A program made the translations under genes and the position numbers. A stretch of DNA of 44,744 bases from Candidatus Gastranaerophilales bacterium (GTDB lineage Bacteria > Cyanobacteriota > Vampirovibrionia > Gastranaerophilales > Gastranaerophilaceae). The notes under the pieces are model-generated. The model was not told the DNA's origin and ran no database searches. It worked only from the letters and a program-made list of their open reading frames with translations. The stretch is from assembly GCA_944325315.1 (NCBI GenBank), contig CALVAA010000015.1, forward strand, positions 1 through 44,744. Reading direction: 5' to 3'. Shown piece by piece: positions 1-7,619 of the stretch (its first letter is position 1; each line of letters starts with the position of its first letter).

Positions 1-69
1 AAAGACGAGGAAACCTCTTACTAACGTATACTTATACGTAATTTTCGCAAAGCTCAAAAACGTATAAGC
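1..69. repeat. Long direct repeat, copy A (cassette boundary)
   Basis: This 69-base stretch recurs almost exactly at 2102-2170, so the two copies bracket about 2.1 kb. The unit contains a small hairpin (GAGG-AAA-CCTC) and inverted ACGTATA/TATACGT arms, so it can fold. The window starts inside the copy, so its left end is unknown. It could be a recombination site, or gene-flanking sequence duplicated along with a cassette. Confidence 0.85.
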
Positions 70-81
70 ATTCCGCTTTTT

Positions 82-104
82 ATCGCCTAAAGGGCGATTT
101 TTTA
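82..104 (+). terminator. Rho-independent terminator
   Basis: ATCGCC (82-87) pairs with GGCGAT (93-98) and is followed by a run of T. It would end transcription entering from the left, before the cassette promoter. At 2085-2100 the right arm and T-run recur without the left arm. Confidence 0.6.
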
Positions 105-125
105 TTAGACGAGGAAACCTCTTAC
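90..125. repeat. Short partial repeat unit, copy B
   Basis: The sequence from AAGGGCGATTTTTTA through GACGAGGAAACCTCTTAC matches 2086-2124 apart from a few bases. The GACGAGGAAACCTCTTAC core therefore occurs three times: near 4-21, 108-125 and 2107-2124. A third partial copy inside the left boundary suggests repeated insertion or recombination at this element. Confidence 0.75.
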
Positions 126-211
126 GAGCAACATTAAACAAAAGTTGTGGAAAACAATGCTTCTAAATTTTAATATTAGTAAATTAACTATTTACTAATA
201 TATAATGTCTT

Positions 212-240
212 TTGGCAAATATAAAGAAATATGCTAAACT
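212..240 (+). promoter_or_regulatory. Probable sigma70-type promoter of the accessory cassette
   Basis: TTGGCA (212-217) is followed by a 17-base spacer and TAAACT (235-240), with an extended -10 TG at 232-233. A start site near 247 would leave a short leader with the strong AAGGAGG ribosome site at 273-279 ahead of the TTG at 288. Confidence 0.5.
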
Positions 241-287
241 AAAAATATATATTGGTTAGATTATTATATTTTAAGGAGGAATTAGGA

Positions 288-843
288 TTGCCAAAACCTA
301 TTTATTTGGGCATGGATTTCGAAGTTGAAAATCCAAAAGATGTTTTATATAAAAATTCAATTAAGCAAGAAATTAAGCAGCTTGAAAAAGAAGAATTACT
401 AAATGAACTAGGCGATTGTTTATCAGCATCACAAATACTTTATTCAACTAATGAAGATTTAAAAAGGGGTTAGATATTTTTTATATAAAAATAAAACTCA
501 AGATGAAACTATTGAATATATTTTAAAATTAATTAAAAAACACTCTAAAAATGTTGGCGAAACTCAAGCCATTAAAGATTTACAAAGGGGTTTGAGTATT
601 TTAAATAAAAACAGAAGAGATTCGATAATTGAAGCTAAAAATATTTTAAAAGAAGATGGAATTTTTGGCAAAAAAACTAAAGCCACACTTTATGATGTTT
701 GCAAAAACTACTCTTTAAATATTATTAAAAAATATATTTTAAGAGGGATTATAAATAATATTATTTTCGATACTAAAAATAACCCAAATATTAATACCAA
801 AAAGAAAATAGAAGGAGTTTTAAAAGATTTAAGGAGATACTAA
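288..843 (+). pseudogene. Frameshifted peptidoglycan-binding-like protein
   Basis: Two reading frames together look like one protein of about 185 residues. The first half starts at TTG 288 behind AAGGAGG and stops at 471-473. The second half is open in the next frame from about 463 to the stop at 841-843. The junction is an A5-G4 run (461-469), so one extra base would explain the break. The C-terminal half carries the DGIFGKKT motif and a following helix pattern like the peptidoglycan-binding domain found at the end of GH108-type phage/secretion lysozymes (PG_binding_3-like). The N-terminal half lacks a recognisable catalytic domain. The stop overlaps the next start (TAATG), which indicates translational coupling. 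It may be a decayed gene, a phase-variable gene, a programmed shift or a sequencing error. The domain assignment is from motif memory only. Confidence 0.6.
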
Positions 844-1685
844 TGAGTATGGTTTTAAAAGGTAAAATTAGCTACACAGAAGGCGAAATTGAATACGTTT
901 GGCATTCTTCAGATGGTGCTTGTGAAAAATGCCAAGCATTAAATGGTTTAAGCTTTAAAAATATTGATGAAATACCAGATTTACCACACCCTAATTGCAA
1001 ATGCTGGGTTGAAGACAGAAATGCAAACAATGATAAGAACAAAGGAAGCACTAAACTAAAAGATAAAGAAGAATCTTGTAATTGTTGGGATGAAATAGAA
1101 GAAATTTTGAATAATATTGACAAATTAGATGGAGATTTGAAATCTGATATTGAAGAAATGCAGGAAATAGAAGCTGATATAAAAAATGAATTCAGCCATA
1201 TTGAAGCATTAATAAACAAAATACTTTCTCTAAATTCTAATTATAATTTTAAATCAATGAAATATTTAAAAATAACAGGAAATATTGCGATAATTGGAAC
1301 TTTAATTACAAAAGGTTTAAATGCTTATAAAACTTTTAATGACTATAAAAAGAATATGGAACAAAAAATTGGCAATCATAGTGATAAATATTGGCACACA
1401 AAAGCAAATTGCGACACTTCAAAACGAGGCACAATTGATGCTATATATGCTCTTTTGTTAAGCTTTGCCAAAGAAATCTTTGATTATTTCAAAAAAACAA
1501 AAAGATTGCATATAGATTCAAAATCTGTTATTAAAGATTGCATGGAAGATTTATATGCTGATTGGGAAGGAATAAAACAAGGTTTAAAAGGCGGCGTTTG
1601 TGAGGTAAGGGCAATAGAAATGGAAGAGAAATTTAGATATAATAAAATAAAATTAGACAAGGAAAATAATGAGAAACATATTTAA
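843..1685 (+). CDS. MuF-motif small protein, candidate toxin or effector
   Basis: 280 residues. The start overlaps the previous stop, and AAGGAGA sits at about 830-836. Residues 18-55 hold W-H-S-S-D-G-A-C-x2-C followed by PHPNCKCW. That Cys-x2-Cys plus HPxCxC arrangement resembles the end of the phage Mu F/minor head (MuF) domain, which is known to head polymorphic toxins carried by temperate phages. The middle (about 80-135) is acidic and helical, probably coiled coil. A hydrophobic stretch lies at about 140-160, and the C-terminus is charged with three further Cys. No known toxin catalytic motif is visible. Together with the upstream peptidoglycan-binding gene and the downstream membrane-anchored protein, the context suggests a phage-derived secreted or lytic module. 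The toxin role is inference. Confidence 0.55.
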   Translation: MSMVLKGKISYTEGEIEYVWHSSDGACEKCQALNGLSFKNIDEIPDLPHPNCKCWVEDRNANNDKNKGSTKLKDKEESCNCWDEIEEILNNIDKLDGDLKSDIEEMQEIEADIKNEFSHIEALINKILSLNSNYNFKSMKYLKITGNIAIIGTLITKGLNAYKTFNDYKKNMEQKIGNHSDKYWHTKANCDTSKRGTIDAIYALLLSFAKEIFDYFKKTKRLHIDSKSVIKDCMEDLYADWEGIKQGLKGGVCEVRAIEMEEKFRYNKIKLDKENNEKHI

Positions 1686-1935
1686 ATTCCTAGCTTGTAT
1701 ATTTTTTTGTATAGCAATCTCTGGATTAATAAAAATATTGCAACATCTTTCAAAAAGTGATTATTGCCTTGAAGATGGTGATTGTAAAATTGGTAGAATT
1801 ATTATTATAGATAATAAAGAAGTTATAATAAACAAAGAAACTTGTACTAAAAATAATTGGGTTTGGTATGACAGAGGAAATATCTGCAAAATAAAAAATG
1901 CGAGTTTTAAAGTTAAAGAAGTTATATATGACTAA
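1669..1935 (+). CDS. Membrane-anchored small Cys-rich protein, possible immunity partner
   Basis: 88 residues, overlapping the previous gene by 17 bases, with AGGAAA just before the ATG, so the two are probably co-translated. Residues 5-25 are a strongly hydrophobic signal anchor. The remainder is a small exported domain with four Cys in the pattern C-x5-C, then C and C separated by a Trp-rich stretch (NNWVWYDRGN), which could form two disulfides. I do not recognise the family. Immunity proteins for membrane or periplasmic toxins often look like this, but that is inference from size, topology and position. Confidence 0.6.
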   Translation: MRNIFKFLACIFFCIAISGLIKILQHLSKSDYCLEDGDCKIGRIIIIDNKEVIINKETCTKNNWVWYDRGNICKIKNASFKVKEVIYD

Positions 1936-2067
1936 TTTTATCGAAAAAATTATTTCATATTTTAATAATATTATTTATCTAACGATATTGATTACTGCCC
2001 AGCTAAAAGTGACGATTGGGATTACAATAAAAAATTTATCAAATACAAATTAAATCTTATATTATAA
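1928..2067 (+). pseudogene. Short decayed gene remnant
   Basis: An ATG at 1928 overlaps the end of the preceding gene and opens a 41-codon frame ending at 2053. After about 1980 a second frame gives a more protein-like hydrophilic sequence (DIDYCPAKSDDWDYNKK) running to a stop at 2065-2067. A one-base change near 1978-1983 would join hydrophobic start and hydrophilic end into a roughly 46-residue protein. It may be a second small partner gene that has decayed. Evidence is weak and rests on composition only. Confidence 0.3.
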
Positions 2068-2084
2068 GAAAACAATATATCATC

Positions 2085-2170
2085 AAGGGCGATTTTTTAA
2101 TAAAGACGAGGAAACCTCTTACTAACGTATACTTATACGTAATTTTCGCAAAGCTCAAAAACGTATAAGC
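2085..2170. repeat. Long direct repeat, right copy (cassette boundary)
   Basis: 2102-2170 repeats 1-69 nearly base for base, and 2085-2124 repeats 90-125. The right copy therefore contains both repeat modules fused in the order short unit then long unit. After 2170 the match stops. About 180 bases of AT-rich sequence follow in which I see no gene. Confidence 0.85.
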
Positions 2171-2352
2171 TCGTAAATTTTTGTTTCTTTTCTTTATTTT
2201 CACTAACAAAAAAATATTTTTACATGTATTATATGAGTAATAAGAATAATTTGAGGCTGTATGATATATAAAATTATCTATTATTTTATATTTATAAGAA
2301 GAATTAAAAATTCTTTTCAAGTTTTTGCCTCTAAAATAAATAACCTAAAATT

Positions 2353-2375
2353 GTCGTCTTTTTGACGACTTTTTT
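2353..2375 (+). terminator. Rho-independent terminator
   Basis: GTCGTC (2353-2358) and GACGAC (2364-2369) form a short stem with a T loop and are followed by TTTTTT. It separates the repeat-flanked cassette from the operon beginning at 2396. Confidence 0.7.
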
Positions 2376-2395
2376 GTATTAAGAAAGGAAAATTT

Positions 2396-2512
2396 ATGAA
2401 AGTTAGTTCAATTTCACCAGGCTATACAAGAACAAAACCGGTAAATAAATATTTAAAAAAGATGGGGAGAAAATTATTATTCATATTGGGACTAAACAAT
2501 GATTACATTTAA
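2396..2512 (+). CDS. 38-residue ORF with lineage N-terminus, leader or truncated gene
   Basis: GAAAGGAAAA precedes an ATG at 2396. The peptide starts MKVSSISPGYTRTKP, the N-terminal style shared with other proteins in this window (M-[KNE]-[IV] then Asn/Lys/Ser-rich). It overlaps the next gene by 14 bases in a different frame. It may be the surviving 5' end of a deleted gene joined to the operon, or a short coupling leader. Translation is plausible from the ribosome site but unproven. Confidence 0.4.
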   Translation: MKVSSISPGYTRTKPVNKYLKKMGRKLLFILGLNNDYI

Positions 2513-4436
2513 ACAAAATCAGATAAATAATCTGTATTCAAAATTCAATTTTGATTCAACTAACTACGCAAAAAATTTATCAACTAAATCACCTAACGCT
2601 GACTTTGGTAAAAAACAAGATGAATTTATCAAATCAAATAAAACGGATAAGGCTAAAAAAACCGTAACAGCACTGGCTATTATCGGAACAGTTTGTTTAG
2701 CGGTTTTTTCTTATAAAAAATTTAAATTACCCAAAACAACTGCAAACAAAAACCCTATTCAAAAATTAAAAATATTAAATTTTGAAAACACGGAAAAAGA
2801 AATATCTAAACTTTCTAATACAGATAAAGAAAATATAAACAAACAATTGCATTGTCTTTCTAAAAAAACGCAAAAAATATTTTCTACGACTAAAAAACCT
2901 ACAAATTTTGACAATTTAGAAAGACTTATGGTAATTGAAAAAGCAAATGTTGAAATTAATAATTGCAAAATTCCTGATATAATTTTCACTGAAAATCTTG
3001 CTAATGAAAATATAGTTGATATACAAAAAATATTTTCTAATTGCTTTGAATCTAATGCTAAAAAATTCAAATACATTAAAGGGGAAATGAGCGAATTTTT
3101 AACTTGTCTTTCAGAGTTCAGCGAAACAACATCAAAAAATTCTAAAAAAAATATACGCACATTTTTTAGCATAGAAAATTTTTCTGAATTTATTGACGAC
3201 TTAGAGCAAATTGCAAATAGCAATGAAAAACAAATTTTTTCAGATTTTATCCAAAACTGTTCTTCAAAAAATAAAGTTAGTTTAATTGTTAATAACAATC
3301 AACAACAAAAATTAAGAAACTATAACACTAAAGGCATGATTTTAGATTTTATTGAAACAACAAAAGAAGAAATTAAAAGCCGCATTGCAGGTATTGATAT
3401 CCATAACATTTATAATGCAATGCAAAATCCTGTTGAATTTAAGATAAAACCCGAAAATTTAAAAGCAGCCTGGTGGGGTTCTTATGTAACTTATCCAAAA
3501 AAAGAAAACATTGTTTTATCCGGCTTAAATAGAAAAATAAACAGTATGTTTTTAGAAGAATTGGCCTCGAAAGCTGATTTACCGTTTGAAACTTTTGATT
3601 TAAAAGAAAGCGCTATCGATGAATTAATAAACTATGCAAAAACTTTTGAAACAAAATACCGGATAACTTCACAAGAAAGACTACTATATATCAAAAACAT
3701 TCAGGATTTTATTTCAAAAAATCCTGAAGAAACACAAGAATTTTTAAAGCTAAAAGAATTTTTAAATACAAGTTATGATAAATTTGGAATCCAATCGGCA
3801 TATGATACTGACAGAATATTTGATTTGCCAAAAAGTATGTTAAACCCTAAATGCGGTCTACTAGAGTTCAGGTTCAAAAACGCTTTTATGGATTATGAAA
3901 AAATAAGAAATGAAATTGAAAAAATTGATTCTGAACTATTAGATAAAACAAGTAAACTCATTGAACAAAAAGAAAACTTATTAAGAGAATTTTTTATACC
4001 AATTGAAGCAAAAGAAAGAGGGCTGGATATTGAAATACCTAATGGAATTATGTTTTACGGAAAAAATCAAGAAGAATTAAATGAGCTAACAGAATGGATA
4101 AAAACTAAAAATGTAACTTTAACAAGAACTTGTAAATATAACCCAAATGACCCTATGGCTTCAATAATAAAAATGTATGATGAAGCTGAAAAAGCAGAAA
4201 AACTATATCAAGTTACAGGAAAAAGAACAATTTTACATATTGAAAATCTGGATGAACTACTAACAGACCACGACACAATTCAAAAAAGAAGCCTTATTGG
4301 AAGATTTAAAATGTTTATTGAACATGCATCTAAAAAATTCCATACAACAATCTTAATGACCACACAAAAAGATTTAAATGACTTTGAAGAAGCATCGATA
4401 GGCAGCCATAGATTTAATATAAAAGCAAGGATATAA
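2499..4436 (+). CDS. Degenerate AAA+ family membrane protein
   Basis: 645 residues. The N-terminus is Asn/Lys-rich with a DFGKKQ motif near 36 and a single hydrophobic segment at about 57-72, so it is probably membrane-anchored. Residues 90-500 are helical with no family I recognise. The last 130 residues follow the layout of an AAA+ domain: a strand GIMFYG at 516-521 where the P-loop should be, ILHIENLDEL near 578-587 in the Walker B position, and ILMTTQ in the sensor-1 position. The P-loop reads GKNQEELN, so the nucleotide-binding Lys-Thr is missing, and the Walker B Asp-Glu is absent. I infer a pseudo-ATPase partner of the intact AAA+ protein 4 bases downstream. Confidence 0.6.
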   Translation: MITFKQNQINNLYSKFNFDSTNYAKNLSTKSPNADFGKKQDEFIKSNKTDKAKKTVTALAIIGTVCLAVFSYKKFKLPKTTANKNPIQKLKILNFENTEKEISKLSNTDKENINKQLHCLSKKTQKIFSTTKKPTNFDNLERLMVIEKANVEINNCKIPDIIFTENLANENIVDIQKIFSNCFESNAKKFKYIKGEMSEFLTCLSEFSETTSKNSKKNIRTFFSIENFSEFIDDLEQIANSNEKQIFSDFIQNCSSKNKVSLIVNNNQQQKLRNYNTKGMILDFIETTKEEIKSRIAGIDIHNIYNAMQNPVEFKIKPENLKAAWWGSYVTYPKKENIVLSGLNRKINSMFLEELASKADLPFETFDLKESAIDELINYAKTFETKYRITSQERLLYIKNIQDFISKNPEETQEFLKLKEFLNTSYDKFGIQSAYDTDRIFDLPKSMLNPKCGLLEFRFKNAFMDYEKIRNEIEKIDSELLDKTSKLIEQKENLLREFFIPIEAKERGLDIEIPNGIMFYGKNQEELNELTEWIKTKNVTLTRTCKYNPNDPMASIIKMYDEAEKAEKLYQVTGKRTILHIENLDELLTDHDTIQKRSLIGRFKMFIEHASKKFHTTILMTTQKDLNDFEEASIGSHRFNIKARI

Positions 4437-4440
4437 AAAA

Positions 4441-5724
4441 ATGAAAATACAATTTATTAATTTTAGAACCACACAATCAAATTATTCAAAAAATACAAAT
4501 CCAATCAAACAAAAAAAGCAAATTTCAAGTAAACATCCAATAAATTTTAAAGGCACAGGAAATATTGTTGACATTTTTGAAAAACAAGAAAGCAATTTTT
4601 TATCCTTAAAGCAAGCTTATGAAAATTTAATTAAAAAGCTTAAAACTAAAAAATGGGAGGAGTTAACTCCAGATGAAAAAGAAAAACAAACAGAAGAGAT
4701 AATTGATTTGAATAATCAATTAACAGAATTAAATGAAATTTTAAATTCTTCATCAGTTGAAAATTTTGAAGAAGATGAAAAAGTTTTAGTTGCTTATTTT
4801 AATGCAATGCAAAATTTAGGAAAACAAGAAGGGTTTAATAAGATTGTAGGTTATGAAGACATTAAAGATAATTTGATGAATAGTTTTATATTAAAAACCA
4901 TGGCAAAAGCAAGAACATCTCAAAAAGTTAATGTTCCTAATGCATTTTTACTTTTTGGACCAACCGGCTGCGGGAAAACTACATTTGCGCATGCTCTTGC
5001 AGAACAAACTTTGTCATTTGTTGATGAGGTTAATGCCGGAAATACCTCCCCCGAAGAAGCAATGGAGGCAATAAGACAAAAAGCAAGAATAGCTAAAGAA
5101 AATTATGAAAACAGTAAAGAGAAAAAAAGAACAATCATTGTAATAAACGAAGCTGACGCTATTTCAAATCCGTATTCACCTGTTGTTAATGATTTTTGCG
5201 AATTTATTAAGGATTGCGCCAGTAAATATAATTGCACTTTGTTTTTAACAACAAATTACCCATTTGATATAGATAAAAGAATTTTAGATAAAAACATAAC
5301 GCCGCAAAAAATAGTTCTTAAACCGGCAGATATTAATGTTGCAAGAAAAATAATCGAAGAAAAACTTTCCCAAATGAATGTATCAACACAACCTGCCGGA
5401 GAAATTGCACAATTTCTTTTTTCTAACCCGGAAAAGTTTTATTCTAATTCAGGTATTATAAATATTATAAATAAAACATTAAAGCTACACAAAAACCCGA
5501 CTGCTAAAGATTATATTGAAATTGCAAAAGAGTATGTTCCGCCAACTATTTCAAAAAAAGCTTGGTCAGAAAGCTTTGCAAAAATAAATGAAATGCCTCA
5601 ATTTGAAAAATGTGAAAACCTATTGCAATTATTTCCCATCGGGCTTTCTACAGAAATAGAAAATCAGATTGAAAGCATAGAACAAAACCTAAACAATTCT
5701 ATTAAAACCACACACTCTAGCTGA
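4441..5724 (+). CDS. AAA+ ATPase, lineage-specific (3' end frameshifted)
   Basis: 427 residues as read. The N-terminus has the lineage motif INFKG at about 39-43. Walker A is GPTGCGKT at 173-180 and sensor 1 is FLTTNYP. The Walker B strand reads IIVINEAD, with Asn236 where Asp is normal and Glu237 kept. Residues 45-110 are charged and helical. At the 3' end the frame stops at 5722-5724, but another frame continues without a break as T-L-A-E-I-E-E-L-Y to a stop at 5819-5821, just before the ribosome site of the next gene. One extra base near 5707-5716 would explain this, so the intact protein probably has about 32 more residues. It is likely a remodelling or chaperone-type ATPase acting with its two operon neighbours; the substrate is unknown. 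Confidence 0.75.
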   Translation: MKIQFINFRTTQSNYSKNTNPIKQKKQISSKHPINFKGTGNIVDIFEKQESNFLSLKQAYENLIKKLKTKKWEELTPDEKEKQTEEIIDLNNQLTELNEILNSSSVENFEEDEKVLVAYFNAMQNLGKQEGFNKIVGYEDIKDNLMNSFILKTMAKARTSQKVNVPNAFLLFGPTGCGKTTFAHALAEQTLSFVDEVNAGNTSPEEAMEAIRQKARIAKENYENSKEKKRTIIVINEADAISNPYSPVVNDFCEFIKDCASKYNCTLFLTTNYPFDIDKRILDKNITPQKIVLKPADINVARKIIEEKLSQMNVSTQPAGEIAQFLFSNPEKFYSNSGIINIINKTLKLHKNPTAKDYIEIAKEYVPPTISKKAWSESFAKINEMPQFEKCENLLQLFPIGLSTEIENQIESIEQNLNNSIKTTHSS

Positions 5725-5830
5725 AATTGAAGAACTTTATGATTTAGAAAACAAATTAAAAAATCATAAAAAATGGCGTAGTGATGCAATGAAGAAAATA
5801 CAAAAGAAAACAAATAACTGAGGTAAAATA

Positions 5831-7162
5831 ATGAACATTAATAAAATACAAAATACAATTTTTACTAATAATAAAACCATAAACAGAGTACAAACTAAAG
5901 ACTCCCCGCAAGCAGATAAAAACTATAGTGATTTTTTATCTGTACCAACTATAGGGTATTGGGTTGAAGTGCACAAACCGAAATTAGATGAATTGGAAGA
6001 TATAAAAACTTTAACTTTAAAAAATAATATTATTTTAAACCTTGATAAAAATTCTCCCGAAAACAAAATTGCATTTGAGATACATACAAAATCTACTCAA
6101 AAGATAAAAGCAAAACAGGCAGTTAAAGAATTGTATAACAGAATTTTAGATGATTTATATATACAAATTAATGAAAATGGTAAAATTAGAAATTGTTGTA
6201 AAAACGCAGAATTAATTGAAATTTCCGGAGATTTTGATAATGAAATCTTTCTGTTTCCGGAATTATTTAAAATGGCGCTTCAAAAAACATATAATTCGGA
6301 TTTTTTCACCAAAGAGCAACTAGAAGATGCAAAAGAATATGTTTTGTATTATTTTGAAGATGAACAACAACAAGATGATTTATTAAAACACATTTATCAC
6401 CCTGAACCATACACAAAAGAAGACATTAAAAACGTAACTTTAGAGGATATTAAAAAATATAATAATGATTTACTATCAAATTCTACTACTGTATGTTCTA
6501 TATCGCTTCCCAAAAATACTAATGAAGCAACAATTAAACAAATTACAGATATTATAGAAAAGCAAATACCAAATCAAAAATTATTTGATACAAAAGCAGT
6601 ATCAAAATCATTTATGGAAAATGAAAAAACAACATATATTTATGGTGAAGAACCTACGGTATTTAATAAAGAAAACGTAAGATTTTACCCCATCGATGAT
6701 GACAATACTTTAAAAAGTTCAGCAATGTATTCATTAATTTGTCGTATTCTTAAAACCATAATGTTAAAAGATGAATCCCAAAACACAAAAGATTTACGCT
6801 GTCTATGTTCCAAAAATTATCTGCATAAATATTTAGAAATTTTTACAGCATCTAACAATAAACAAACTGATATTGAAAATCCTGTGAACATGGCTATAAA
6901 ATCGATTACTCAAGGGCAATTAGATAATAATTTTTTAAATGAAGCAAAACAAATTGTTTTAAATAACAGGAAAGAAGCACTCGAAAAATCGCAAACAAGA
7001 GCAGAGCTTATATCTGAAATATACGATAAAGGTTCGTATGGATTAAAAGAATTTAATAAAGAATTAAATTCAATCACCCCTCAAGAAATCCAACAAAAAG
7101 CACAAGAAATATTCTCTCGACCGTATATAGAAGAAATTAGGGAACAAAAACAAATATTTTAA
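5831..7162 (+). CDS. M16-like (insulinase/processing peptidase fold) protein, probably inactive
   Basis: 443 residues. The M-N-I-N-K-I-Q start and low-complexity first 40 residues match the lineage tag. The region around 70-90 (LTLKNNIILNL then a beta strand) resembles the start of an M16 domain. The second half, with AIKSITQGQLDNNFLNEAKQ and ITPQEIQQKAQEIF near the end, resembles an M16 C-terminal lobe. The zinc-binding HxxEH motif is absent throughout, so it is probably a non-catalytic family member, like the inactive partners in two-chain M16 peptidases. It starts 9 bases after the likely true end of the AAA+ gene, with GAGGT ahead of ATG. The assignment is by pattern and moderate at best. 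Confidence 0.5.
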   Translation: MNINKIQNTIFTNNKTINRVQTKDSPQADKNYSDFLSVPTIGYWVEVHKPKLDELEDIKTLTLKNNIILNLDKNSPENKIAFEIHTKSTQKIKAKQAVKELYNRILDDLYIQINENGKIRNCCKNAELIEISGDFDNEIFLFPELFKMALQKTYNSDFFTKEQLEDAKEYVLYYFEDEQQQDDLLKHIYHPEPYTKEDIKNVTLEDIKKYNNDLLSNSTTVCSISLPKNTNEATIKQITDIIEKQIPNQKLFDTKAVSKSFMENEKTTYIYGEEPTVFNKENVRFYPIDDDNTLKSSAMYSLICRILKTIMLKDESQNTKDLRCLCSKNYLHKYLEIFTASNNKQTDIENPVNMAIKSITQGQLDNNFLNEAKQIVLNNRKEALEKSQTRAELISEIYDKGSYGLKEFNKELNSITPQEIQQKAQEIFSRPYIEEIREQKQIF

Positions 7163-7316
7163 AAGACACTTAAAATAACAAATTTATATAATAAATTCTA
7201 AACTATAACACCTAATTGAACTTGCAATTTTAATCGGCAAAAAATAAACAAAAAAGAAGCAAAAAATTACAACTTTATATAAAACATATCCTAAAATATA
7301 CCAAACATTTCATATA

Positions 7317-7343
7317 AAAAAGCAGGTGGTATACCTGCTTTTT
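7317..7343. terminator. Bidirectional terminator between convergent operons
   Basis: AGCAGGT (7321-7327) pairs with ACCTGCT (7333-7339), flanked by A and T runs on either side. It serves the + strand operon ending at 7162 and overlaps the stop of the - strand glycyl-radical gene. Confidence 0.8.
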
Positions 7344-7581
7344 AACCCATCTTTGAATGAAATGTTCTTGATATAACGTCATCCTGCTGCTCTTTTGTCA
7401 ACTTAATAAAATTAACCGCATATCCTGAAACCCTGACTGTAAGCTGAGGATACTTTTCGGGATGTGCCTGAGCATCAAGCAATGTTTCACGATTAAAAAC
7501 ATTAACATTAAGATGATGTCCGCCCTTTTCGACGTAACCATCCAACAAACCAATCAAATTTTCTTCTTGCTGTGTAGCCAT
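7342..7581 (-). CDS. grcA: Autonomous glycyl-radical mini-protein (GrcA/PFL C-terminus-like)
   Basis: 79 residues. Nearly the whole protein matches the C-terminal end of pyruvate formate-lyase: [33 protein letters not shown] and [13 protein letters not shown]. The radical glycine is Gly53 in RVSGY. Known GrcA (YfiD) is about 127 residues and repairs oxygen-damaged PFL by supplying a fresh glycyl radical. This copy has only the radical domain. No PFL or activating enzyme is in the window. It lies 38 bases downstream of rubredoxin with its own AAAGGA site, so the two are probably one operon serving oxygen-stress defence. It could alternatively be a PFL fragment, but the good start and ribosome site argue for a real small gene. 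Confidence 0.85.
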   Translation of the reverse strand: MATQQEENLIGLLDGYVEKGGHHLNVNVFNRETLLDAQAHPEKYPQLTVRVSGYAVNFIKLTKEQQDDVISRTFHSKMG

Positions 7582-7619
7582 ATTTTTATCCTTTATAAAA
7601 CTTATAACTTACTTTTAAA

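Noticed and set aside
1-125. CRISPR array or integron attC interpretation of the repeats
   Set aside because: Only three unequal copies with no regular spacers, and no GTTRRRY/RYYYAAC core pair as in attC sites.
872-1219. 115-residue - strand frame rich in Ser/Phe
   Set aside because: Shadow of the + strand MuF-motif gene, which has a ribosome site and coupled neighbours.
2057-2320. 87-residue - strand frame across the right repeat
   Set aside because: It lies over repeat sequence, has no ribosome site and its composition is that of random AT-rich DNA.
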